From positions 14,114,501 through 14,178,500 of the forward strand of contig CAMQGK010000567.1 of assembly GCA_947000775.1 (NCBI GenBank): a DNA stretch of 64,000 nt, written 5' to 3'. Under the pieces are notes generated by a model. It saw only the letters and a list, made by a program, of their open reading frames with translations. It had not been told where the DNA came from and made no database searches. The first letter of the stretch is position 1. Each line of letters opens with the position of its first letter. The position numbers were made by a program, and so were the translations under genes. Source of the DNA: Pterois miles (lineage: Eukaryota; Chordata; Actinopteri; Perciformes; Scorpaenidae). Of the stretch, positions 11,507 through 23,500 are shown one piece after another.

Positions 11507-14500
11507 TCAGTCCCAGTTCAAGTGCAGTTCATGTGAGTCCAGGAAGTCCGAGGAGAAGACGCCCGCTGGTGCTGACATGTCCAAAGGGTTGACCCCTTCT
11601 GCTGGCACAGACAGGGTAAGGTCCAGCCAATCCATATTGTCCATATTGGTGCTGTTCAAAGCAGAGGGCGATGTGTTTTCATTAAAGTCCACCTCCATCG
11701 TAACCACAGGTGAGTGCAGCTCCTCAATCAGCTTTAGTGTTTGTGGCTCGGTGCCCAGTGTGACATCCAGGAGGGTTTCCAGCTGGGAGTCAGAGGTTAG
11801 GGCTGCCAAACTGGCCGAGGGGTTGAGCTGTGCTGCAGGCGGCTGGGCCTCATGGACCACAGGTGGAGGGCGGGATAAAACTGTGTTGATAGGAAGGATG
11901 GTTACACTGGCTGTCACAGGAAGAAGCTTGTCCAGGGTGGGAGGATCCTGTCTAATGAAGGGTGAGATCTCTGAAAAACAAGCTCAGTGTGAGAATCCAA
12001 TAATCAGTATTTCATGTCTAATTTTACCAGTGCCCCCCCAAAAAGAAAAGTTGCAGTATTTCTCACCACCGCTCTCGATTAACACATCAAACAAGTCATC
12101 CATCTGCTGGCTAGCTGCAGTGGAACCCTGCAGAGAAATAAAAAGCCCAGTAAATGTTTGAGTGGCTATAGTAGCAATTTAAAAGATATACTGCACTAAA
12201 CAGTGTATTTATTTGTCACCTGAACAGCTGTTAGCATGCTGCGTGTCTGCTTTACTGCATCCTCGTAGCGGGGAGGGTCTTTACACTTTGTCACATGGTT
12301 AGTGAATTTTGGCAAGATCAAAACTGGCTGGCTGGTACAGGGAGACTGTTAAACAGGAAAAGACAACAATCCCTTACACTGAATGAATTAAAAAAAAACA
12401 ACAGGATACATCTGTTGCAAACCATCATTCAAATGCAGTTGGCACTGTACAAATAAGTAAATTAAACCAGCAAACAGTAGTAAAAACAGTAGTTAAAGTG
12501 CTCCAGGGATAAAGAAAACAAAAACAAAGAGAAAGTAGGAGACTAAAGGATCATCCTCTACCTTATTTGTAGGATCTTTAGGACCAGTTTGGCTTGAGGA
12601 GACTCCCACAGGACATCCACTAACTGGGAATGTGTTGAGTAAGCTTTGTGCTGTACTACCCATCCTCCAAGTCTGCAGAGAAATTTAGACAAGTCAGCAT
12701 GGAGCCATATTTTAATGAATGCATTAATGCATCACAACACCCATTATCTTTGTGTAACCAAAATGAAGATTGCCCTCCACTCCCTGCTTTTTAGTGATGT
12801 TACTACTACTGACAGCAGTTTTTTACAGCACTATGGAGCATAGCTCATGAGTGCTCTCCTCAGTTAGCATTGAGTTGTGGTTTCTGTTGCTAATTCTGGT
12901 TGCTTGTTTGGCTCAGAGCAGAGGGACGACAGAGGGCATTCAGGGCACGACTGTCAGCCTTCACTCAGCGCCTGCTCCAGTAACCAAAGTTTCCACAAGC
13001 CTTCTTTTGATGTGAATAGGGAAGGATTTCAACACCCAGCTGGGGCCTGTTATTACTGTGGCAAAAAGAAAGATGCATCACTCGTGACAGAGCGTCAATA
13101 ATGTCAAAGAAAAAAAAAAACTTTGATGTGTGATTAGATAAACACTGTACCAGATGTATGATGTGCAACCTAACCTGAATTTACTGCATAGAAAACACAA
13201 TTTATGATTCCAGGTGCACACAAATGAAACTCAACATTTTAAAGAGAACTAACAGAAAATCACAGCTGATAGTGATGACTAATAAAGAGACGGACCGAGG
13301 CAGTCTGTGCAATCATTAGTGTGTTTTCTTACCTTTGCCAGTGGCTGAGTCTGACTGCTGCAATGCTGCTGTAATGTTGCTGAGGCCTCTATTTTCTGTG
13401 GCACCTGTCCAGAGGTCTGGATGAGGCCCGGGGCTGCGCTGCTAACAGTAGTGTGTAATTTAATGCTGCTGGCAGGCAGCTGGATAGTGACTGCTGAGGC
13501 AGGATGGGACGCAGGCAGGAGGATCTGAGCTCCAGCCTGGACTGCCTGCAAGCTTTCAGGCTGCGTAATAGTCTGGTGGCTGATGATGAACTGATTTTGA
13601 GGAGCCACCTCCTCTTGTTTGACAAACACTGGCAGACCAGGAGACCCACAAGATGCTGAGCAATTTGTCCTGTTTTCCTCTTTGACCTGGATGGGAGCAA
13701 GGGGGCTGAGCTGAGGTGGAGAATCTCCATGCTGACTCCTCTTCTCCACCTCCAGCTGCATCTTCAGCTCCTCCACCAGCCTCTGCTCCTGCTCCAGCTT
13801 CCTCATCAGCTCCTCAATCTGACGCTCCTTCTCATGGAGACGTTTGTCCTTCTCATTGTCCTTCTCACAGGACCTCACCTCTGTGGGACACTCCTCCTGT
13901 GGAGCAGTGAGAGTTGGAGACAGAGCATCTGAAACCTTGGCCGGGCTGTCTGTCATACTACTGTCCTCTATGCCCAGACTGGACACCTTGGAGGCTATAG
14001 GGGACACAGGCGGGGTTAACTTTTTGTTTTCAGACTTTGCAGCTGTGGTGATGGCTGTTGTCTCAATGGCAGTCTGGATGTTAGAGTTCTCCTGATACAA
14101 CTTGAGTCTCTCTATCAGATCTGTCTTAGTCCCAGAAACAGGCAAAGATCTGAGTTTTAGTTCCATTTTCAGCTCAGCGACCTGTAAAGATAACAGATTA
14201 TTATAAAATGCCTCTCAAAATGTAGCTTGTTCTCCTCTGCAGCATGCATGAGGTCAATATAGTCAGACTGTGTGCAGGGCAGGCAGCAACGTGTCACCTT
14301 CATCTCATCCAGATTAGCTGGTAAATGATCCGGCTTGCGGTTCGTCTGAGTGTGCCGGGGCTGCACAGGGGTAGATGCAACGTTTCCACTCAGAGCAACA
14401 CTGGAACAGCTGGTTTGTACCTCACTTGTTGGTCTGTTGTAATAAGAAGGAAAGACAGGAAGAAAAAAGGGAGTACAGATTAGAGATGGAATCTAAATGG

Positions 14501-17500
14501 TTATCCATTTTTCACAATCAACAGCTCCTGTGTAGGAAGCTGTAGGCAGGAAATGTAAAGTATTTGAGACAAACGGCAGCTGTGGCTTAACAATTACTAC
14601 TTTCTGCAAAACCAGGTGTAAATTTCTGATTCAGTTTGTTAAAAGACTATTCAAATAGCACCATTTATACTTTAGAGTTGCTACAGTAGATTACAATGTA
14701 TAGGATTTAGCGACATATAATGGTGTGGTTGCATATTGCAACCAAGTGAATGCCCCTTCGCTCACTCCTCCCTTTCCAAGACGTGGTAATGTGAGCCGCC
14801 AAGTGCAAAACCATGGTAATGCTGTTCGCTTTGCTCATAGGTCATCCTCACTATAACAACACTACTTTAAGTACAACAGTAACATGGTTTTGCACTCTGC
14901 AGGCACATCAACAGGCCTCCCTAAAGTCAGTGTTTGGTTTGTCTGTTCTGTCCTACTGTAGAAACGTGGCAAAGCAACATGGCAGACTCTATGAAGAGGA
15001 CGTGCTTCCTATGTAGATATGAAGGGCTCTTTCTAAGCTAATGAAAACATAACGATTCTTAGTTTCAGGTGATGATACACTAATAAAAACATAGTTATGA
15101 AAACTGTTTTCCATTTCTGCTAACAAATCCCCTGCAATGTTACACACTGGACTTTAAGTTATCAGCCTGTACACATAAAGGTAAACATTGTGGTCTTTGA
15201 CTGTGTAGAAAGAGTGTTTGTGTTGCCAAATGGAACCATACTTGAGCGTGGCCGGCAGGACGGCCTGGTAGCTGTACTGCTGTTGTTGTTGGTTTAAGAT
15301 CTGAAGCTGCAGAAACTGCTGCTGCTGCTGCAGAAGACGGGCATAGGCTGAGTCCATCAGCACCTCATTGAGCTCCTGCTTCTGGTCCGGGGGGATATAC
15401 TGATGGTACTTTAATTTTTTCACCCGCGGTTTGGGCTCTTTGCTCTTTCTGCTGCGGCTTTTATCAGCGGATAGCTTGGGCAGGCTTTGCTGCAGAACAG
15501 AACACAAAAAAGGGCCATGTAAAAGCTGACAGGACCATCTGGAGGATATTTGATCCCTGTGACTGATCTCAGTCCAGTTTATCAGAGAACACAACTAGCC
15601 TTGCCAGTACCAACACTACAAGACTTGGAAGTGATGGTGGATTTTTATAGCTTGAAGCATTGAGGTAGAACATTGTTCTGACACCCGATGAGAACTGCAG
15701 GATGAGGAAGCGAGTCGTGGAAATGTGACCTTTATTGTTTTACCACCTGTAGTTACAGGATACACAAGAAAACGGCCGGGCATAAGAGCAGCAGGTTCTA
15801 GCAATGAAACCAGAGCTCAAGCTGGGTTAAGCGAGCACACACCCTCCAATTTGTAAAACTCATTCTCCTATTATATTCCAAGGGAAGAGAGAGAGAGGAG
15901 AGGATAACTGGATTATGATAAATGCACAAGTTATTGCTTCACTCCTGTCCTTTGATTGCTGGCTTATATTTTACACAACCTGAACGAGGAAGGTCAGCCT
16001 GTCATTTGACCCTAATTGAGGACAAACTGTAGCTGGCACAGATTTCAGCCTGAGGATTTGTGAAATGACAGTAAACCCTGCTGTTCTTTGAACTGTGTTT
16101 AACTTGGCTGACTGCTGACCCTAAAACTGATATGACTATCAGTATGACAAAACACAGCCTCCGACATCGCATCTCTCGTCACATTTCCAAAAGAAACAAA
16201 AAACAAAACAAAAACAGTCAATAAATCAGAGAGACAGAGGGTGCAGTACCAGAGGTCAATTTTATGACAGCTGGTTGTAAATATTCGAAGACTGTAAGTG
16301 AATAAACGGCTTAAATTAAATCATCTTTACAAAAAATCACTACTTCTTGTAACAAGTTCAAGAAGACGTTGAAATACTTTGAGCTGTGAATAAAGCTCAC
16401 CTTCACAAGAAGAGGCCCTGGTGTGATACTGGGGACAACAGTGGTGATTGGCTGCGGTGTAGATGCTTGTTGATTGCTTTGTTGCTCACTCGTGGAGACA
16501 AAGTTGACTACATCTGACGTGGACTGTGAGTTAGGTGGTGGGGAGTGCTGTGAAAAGCAGAGACAGAGAAAAACCACATGATCCGCTCAGTAAGAACAGT
16601 GAAGCCGTTATGCCTGTTAATCATCATCCCACGCAAGAGAAGCATCTCAGCTGGAATTATATAACCAAAAACATTAAAGTATGAGTACAAAATGTTTCCA
16701 CAAATGATAAATACAGTATACTCAGTTAGCACACTATGTGCAAACAGTACATAGAGGCTAAGTCTCAAAAATTTCTCATAAGTGAAAAATGTCCAACCAT
16801 CCTTAAAACACAAGTTTCTTGACTTTATTTAAAGAATTATATATTTTTAAGCCTCGGCTAGCGTAGATAACTTGTCAAGAAGGCAACTTTGTCTGCTGAC
16901 ACTGGCAGTTCGTGTTTTAGAAATTGTAATGGTTCAAGGTATTGATGTACCTGTATGGGAGAGTTTAAGTTAGAGGAGGCACTAGTAGCCTCAGTCCCTG
17001 CAGACTCCCTCGGGGAGGCGGAAGTGGAGCTGGGAAACTTCTGGCTGGCAGGCTGTTGTGGTGATAAGGCATCACTGCTGTCTTCATCAAAGCTGTAAAT
17101 GTCTGGTGGCTTAGAGCAATTCGCCTCACCATCTGTTGGGACAGCATCAGCACATATGCAAGTACAGCTTATTATTTACTTATAGAATGAATCAAAACTG
17201 AAAAAAAGAAACATTTGTCAAACTACATCTTTAAAATTGCTGTCAATTTAGACATACAGTGAATGCTATCACATACTATATATCGTCTATGATTACAAAA
17301 GGAAAAGCTGAGTTATCAGTGACAGTGAGGCTGTACTTGTTAATTACAGCTAACATGCTGATGCTAAGCATATTTACATAGTTCTACCATCTTAGTTTAG
17401 CTTGTTAATTAGCAGTACACATAAAGTACAGCTGAAGCTGATGGTAATGTCCAACACATTCTAATACTATCTTGTAACATATGGACGCTTCGTCAGGACC

Positions 17501-20500
17501 CTTTGGTGTCACTTTCTAACTACGATGCTCCACTACTGTCAGCATAAACATGTGGTTAACAGTGTGAGGTTAGGTGAGCTTAGGTTTAGGCAATAAAACC
17601 ACTTAGGTTTGGGAAAAAACATCAGGGGTTTGTAAAGAGAAAATGAAATTTAATGTTGTGACTCAAAGACAAACATGGGACACAAACAGTGGTCTCCTGG
17701 AGGACGTTCTGTGTTTGTTGGAATGGTAAAGATGCAGACAGACTGAAGAACATGTCAGCCTGCTCTAATGTGCCACGAAGCTTAGCATACTCAAAAAATG
17801 GCATTTGGGACAGCCCTAGTTTGCACTGTAATTACTTGAAAGCCTGGTGCGTCTCATAAAGACGCCTTGTGGGCTGATATTACATGCCGAGGGCTGTGAC
17901 AAAACATTGGTATTTGACACCCTGGGAATGAGAACAGGCTGGAATGTCATTGTTTTGTAGGTATTTGATCACAAACCAAAGTATTGGACACATTTATATT
18001 TTGACCTGATGGTGGCATTGGATGAAAAGTTGAAAAAGTCAAATTTCACAGCCATCCATCCAAAAGTTGCTGAGATATTTCACTACATTAACCAACAATG
18101 TCAACTTCATGTTGGTGCTCGAGGAAAAGTCAAGGTATTACCAAAGTCTGTCATGCTTCATCCACCAGGCTCTACGAATGCATATAATAATAACAATAAT
18201 AATAATAATAATAATAATAATAAGAAGAAGAAGAAGAAGAAGAAGAAGAAAGAATGGCTAAAACGTGCTGGATGTGCTGCACGGCTGGCTTGACTTAACT
18301 CTCTGGCTGTGACTGTAGTGGTGAACTGATGGTAGTGAAGTGGGCTAAAATAAACTTCTGACAGTGAGGCTATAATAGCATTGATGAGTATCTACCGTCC
18401 ATGTCTTCTTCGACACCAGAGTCAACAGGCAGGATGTTCTTCTCCACCAGCTCCATGGGTCCAGGCCGCTGGGCGATCTTCTCATTGAGATCATCAGCCA
18501 GTCTGGCCCTCTTCAGCTTCATCTGTGTGGCCTGCAGGGAGGGTTCAGCCTGCGTCTCTGATAAACACAGACGATCATCAGCTGCTGTGATACGACCAGC
18601 AGCAGTCAGCCTCTTCACTGTTTCATCAGGGTGACTCACTGCAGGCTTAGCCAGATTTCAAAGACATTTATCTGGTTCTGACTTTGTAAAACAAATTTAA
18701 ACCGGCAATAAGAGTGATTTGATGAAGGATTCATCTCTGTTATCTCGCCGCCATTACTCAAGAAGAACACACAGGAGGAAGATTACCTTGTAGGATGTGC
18801 ATACGGACCAGCTCAGAGCGCTCAGGTCTGCTGCAGAGTTTGTGCTTTAAGAAGCTCCCAGTCTATTAAAAAAAAACAATTAAATTAAATATAGATTTGT
18901 GAGCATAATCTATATTTATCATTTTGATAAATAAAATCACAAGCTGCACTGTGATGACATTAGTCTTACCCTGGCTCTCTCCAGGCTGCGAATCTGCTCA
19001 TGAAAGGCAACAGGCGTTTTCAGAGCTGTGAAAAGGTGAATCAACAAAATCCATAACTTTACTCAGTCAATATATTGTATTTCTTCACAGAAGCAAACTG
19101 TTCCTTCCATTTTTAAATAACAGATTATTAATTTAACATTTCCTTCTTACTATTTCCATTGTTTTTATAATTATGACAAAGTACCTTTAATTAATGATCT
19201 CCAAAACAACATAAAGGATGATGTAACAGCATTAGTGGAATAATGGAAAAGGAATGAAAGTTGTTATATATCCGCATCATTTATGTCAAAATATACACAA
19301 ATCAATACAAACTGGATGTAAGTAAGTAATGAGCTTCGTTTAAGCGTTTCTATCATGTTGTAATTAGTTCCCCTGGATATGACAACAACCACTTTCCTCA
19401 CTGATTTGAGTGCATTGTAATCCATCTTTCATACCATTATTTTCATGTTTTTGTCTTTGTCATTCTGCATGAGTGTTATATTAATAAGCTCCTTGGAGTC
19501 AGACAGGAAGTACCAGCTTTACTGAGTCAAGCAGAGAGATTGTTTCAGAGTTACTCTTTGATCTGGCAGAATAAACTTGTCCTGCTTTAAGCGAGGTCTG
19601 GCTCACTGAATAGTCACTTCTGCTATGACGAACGCTGTTTGGTTTAAGGACATACTGGCTGGGGGGGCGCTCTGAGGAGTGTGTCAGAGAACCAAAGCAA
19701 AACATTCCTGTTCGTCACCTAAGCCTCGCTGCATACCTACCATAAGCCTGTAAGTGTGGGAGCTGCAGAGTGCTTTAGTGGAGAATGGCCGGGGAGGTTT
19801 GTGCAGAGGCCACGCTTGGCCAGGCTACTGACCTCCACTGAAGGCTCAGTCGCTGACTCATGTGGCTGTGTGGAGCCAGAGAGGAGCTGAAAGCCTGATT
19901 GCAGGAGGCCAAGAGGACAAAGAGCTTCGTCTCTGTCTCTTTCTACCTTTCTAACTATCAGCATGATTCTGTCACACATTCAGCTCATCTTTTATTAGGT
20001 GTAGCATGGGGACTGAGTCTGCTCCACTTTGTCACTTCAAAGGATGGACGGGATAAAGTAGGAGCTTGTTCTTTGTTATGGCACTGGTGAGCCGCCTTAT
20101 CTGTGTTAAATATGAGTCATTTTTATCTTTGGCTTTGTTTACATGAGTACAATTGCGCTTCTATTAGCAACAATTTGAGGCCATTTACACAATACTACAA
20201 CATAAAACCAGGGCTCCAGATTGCACGCTGGCCTGGGGCTAGTAAAATGCCACATCGGGCTAGTAAATCTAGAATAAACTAAAATAAGAATTAAACCCAT
20301 TGATCTTTTTCCAGCTGATGATGGAAGTAGCTAAGGAGTAAGCCATCTCTTTCTGTTGAAAGTTACACATGCCCAGTACCGATCGGGTGCTCACAAGAAA
20401 ATGGTGGCAGGTAAAGACAAAGTTTATTAGCTAAAGCACAAGTAAGCATTTCAGTTATCCTGTAAACATGAGTTCATTTGGGTGGCGTTAAAAGATGTGA

Positions 20501-23500
20501 CCAAAACTCCAGATTCATTTACTTCCTTAATTGTCACTTTGGTCTTTGCTGTTATTTGAAAACTGCTAATAAATAAAACAACTTGTATAGGGGAAAGTAA
20601 ATATTTACTTTGCCCAAGTAGAAAAACATTAATGTTAAACTTTAAAACTTCCCCTAATAAAGCCATCTGATGTGCAAATAATTGCAAGTGTAATGTTTTA
20701 AACCTCTGACAGACCAGTATGAGCTCCAACATCATATGGTGGAGAACTGTACATGTTTCTGTGAATACACTTAAAAGGGGAATATCATGAAAAACTCACT
20801 TTTTCAGTGGTTGTGCACATACATTTGGATATCTGGAGAACCAACCAACAAACAAACTGTGAAATAAGACAAACCCAGTCAATTTTTGTGGGCTGTATCG
20901 ATCAGAAAACATGATTCATTAGAACATACCGCCCAAAGCTTCAGAGTTACCTTTGCAAAAGTGCACCACATTTTTTTCACAAGCCAATCAGAGCAGACTG
21001 GGCTTTTTCAGGAGGGGAACATAAAGAGACAGGCACTAAAATGGAGCGTTTCAGACAGATGGTGAATACAGGTATATTCAGAAGAAGAAGAAGAAGATCA
21101 ACCTTTATTAGTCCCACAGTGGGGAAATTCAATTTACACTCTGTTGTTTTTTTTTTTAAACTTATACATGGTACATGCAGACCTGAAACACACATACATG
21201 CATTAATGGAGAGATGTCAGAGTGAGGGGGCTGCTCCTGACAAGCGCCCCGAGCAGTTGGGGGTTTGGTGCCTTGCTCAGGGGCACCTCGGCAGTGCCCA
21301 AGAGGTAAACTCAGACAGACAGTATGAAAATATGTTTTTAAATGAACATGTTCTGTAAAAACCCCAATGATGAACCTGGAAATAAGCACAATGTGTCCTC
21401 TTTAAATATGCATAATGTGCCTTTGTCACATTGTTTTCCTGGTACTGCAAATATGTACTACAAAAGGCATGAAGAAGTTTGATTGATGAAAATGGTGGTG
21501 GTGGTGATAAATGATAGAAAAATTTGAATTTCATCCCTATTTATATCTTGTGAGAGCAACAGAATAATGTAAACACTAAACTTAAAGCTTAAAGTTAGAG
21601 AATAATGGAAGTCATAAGAAGAGGAGACGGCAGTTAAGAGAGAGAACAGGGCATGTTGATTACTTTCCCCTTGAGTGTCTAAATTTCCATAGGTGCTACT
21701 TGTTTTTCTTTCAAAGCATAAGTTTTGTTAGTGTGTGATGTGAATACTCACGCGGCATGATGCCTTGCTCCACAAGCTGTTCCCGAGTCCTCCTCTGCTG
21801 CAGACAGAGCTGAAGCACTGTGAGAGTGCAGAGACACAGAGGTCAGAGTTCAACTTTTGCCATTCAGAGCCAAGTCCACTGAGTCAACTAACAACCCTCT
21901 CTGGTTTTAACTGTGAAACCGGCCAGACTTCAAATAAAATAAACTACCTATTATTTTTCAATCAATACGATACCCCAAAGGCCCAACTGTAAACCCCGTT
22001 CACCACCACAGACATCCTATTCACTTCCTGTATGGCTTTAACTAGGGTTGTTAAGAGTACCACAAGTTTTATAACAGTTACTCTTGAACAGTGCAATGTG
22101 ATTGGCCAAGAGAAATATCTCTGTGCGGGATGCAAATACACAGAGGAGTCAAACAAAGTAACTACAGTACAGAAACAGATAAAAGAGGGATTAACTTAAA
22201 AGCTGCGGTCACAATAATGAGCAATACTGTCGATGCTCACTACACCAGCTGAAGCCAAGTGAGTCATGAGTATTTAATAAATAGTTTTTAAAATGTAATC
22301 TTGCTTTGGGTGGATAAGCAGTGATCAGTTATGTTCTTGTGACACATCAAAGACCCGACTATCTTCCAGCAGATGCAGGTCCCACATACACTTTGATGGT
22401 CCTCAGTGTTATTTTCCCATCAATATAAACTGTAGTAAGATCCCAGTTTAAACATTTATAAACAAGTGAGCATGGACATGTTATTTCAGTAGAATAACAC
22501 CACTCTGTGCAGAAAAAAACAGTTTGAATACGAAGCTACTTTGTGACGAATGTGGTGGTGTGAGGTACATGAGACCCCTATTGTCACCGCTATAGTGAAG
22601 CGACGCCGGCTTTGCTAGAGCTACTCAGTGGCTCAGGGGAAACAGCTACTCACACACACACAGACCTGCTCAACTCTCCTGGGAAAGGCGCTGCGACTGA
22701 ACAAGCCTCTGTGACTCACTCTAGCAAAAATAAACCGGGCAGCTGTGAGAACAAGGCCTGGGAACCATGAAATTTAGGGGTAGTTAAGGGGGTGGGGTCT
22801 CCAGTTGTATGCAGAGCCGAGGGGACGTTCACGGGGCTTCCACTGGTGGGCAAGGGAACACAGAGTGACAAGTGCTGAGGCAGAGGGTGGGAGGCCAAGT
22901 CGACTCTCACAGCAGCCCATCAACTCTGGGGCAGAGAACACAGTGTGCCTGCCCCGCCTGCTGTGTTTCCTATTACAAACCCAGGCCAGGGGGGTTATGG
23001 TCAGCCTGAGACAGATCATACCAGGAGATTGTAAAAATTGCCATTGGTTTGTCTCAATATTTATATCCACTGCGACTTGGAAAAAATGCCACTGGCAAGA
23101 AAATTTATGAGTGCATATTGCTGCATATCAATAACACCCAAAGCTGCCTTCCAGCGCCACAAGTTTAATTTGAGCGTCAGTATGGGGGTACACCTCACGC
23201 CCCGGGTCCTCCTCACTTTGTGTCATCTTGTGTTCAACCTGAACCCTGGCTAACCTCTCCACGACGCAAACCGGCTCCGCTCTCCTGCTCACCAGCAGAG
23301 CGTAAACAGACGTTGTGGAGTAACGGAGAGAGAGAGAGAGGGCTCTGCTGAAATCCCTGTCTACTGATGTAATCTCCAATCTCAGACCCATGTTGTTCTA
23401 AGCAAATCATCCCTGGAGGTCTCCCATCTGAACTTTGATTTTATTTGACTTTTCTCTCTCTTCTCTCTCTCTCTCTCTCTCTTTTTTTTTTTTTTTAGAA

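Larger units (their letters stand above)
16952..18395. other. mrtfb exon 17132-16951 and the intron upstream of it (17133-18395)
   Basis: The exon occupies 16951-17132. The rest is intron and carries a dispersed repeat at about 17460-17960 and an AAT/AAG compound microsatellite at 18183-18251. No extra exon is seen. Confidence 0.5.
19026..21751. other. mrtfb intron between RPEL1 exon and next exon
   Basis: No exon is seen. It contains a MITE with a nested retroelement tail (20771-21405) and a fragment starting CAGGGCTCCAGATTGCACGC at about 20211 that resembles hAT-type ends. Confidence 0.5.

Noticed and set aside
11577..12161. 194-codon plus-strand ORF
   Set aside because: Antisense shadow of the last mrtfb exons, which have clear homology and splice sites on the minus strand.
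18009..18293. ORF with poly-Asn/poly-Lys tail inside mrtfb
   Set aside because: It is created by the AAT/AAG microsatellite in an intron and is on the strand opposite to the gene.
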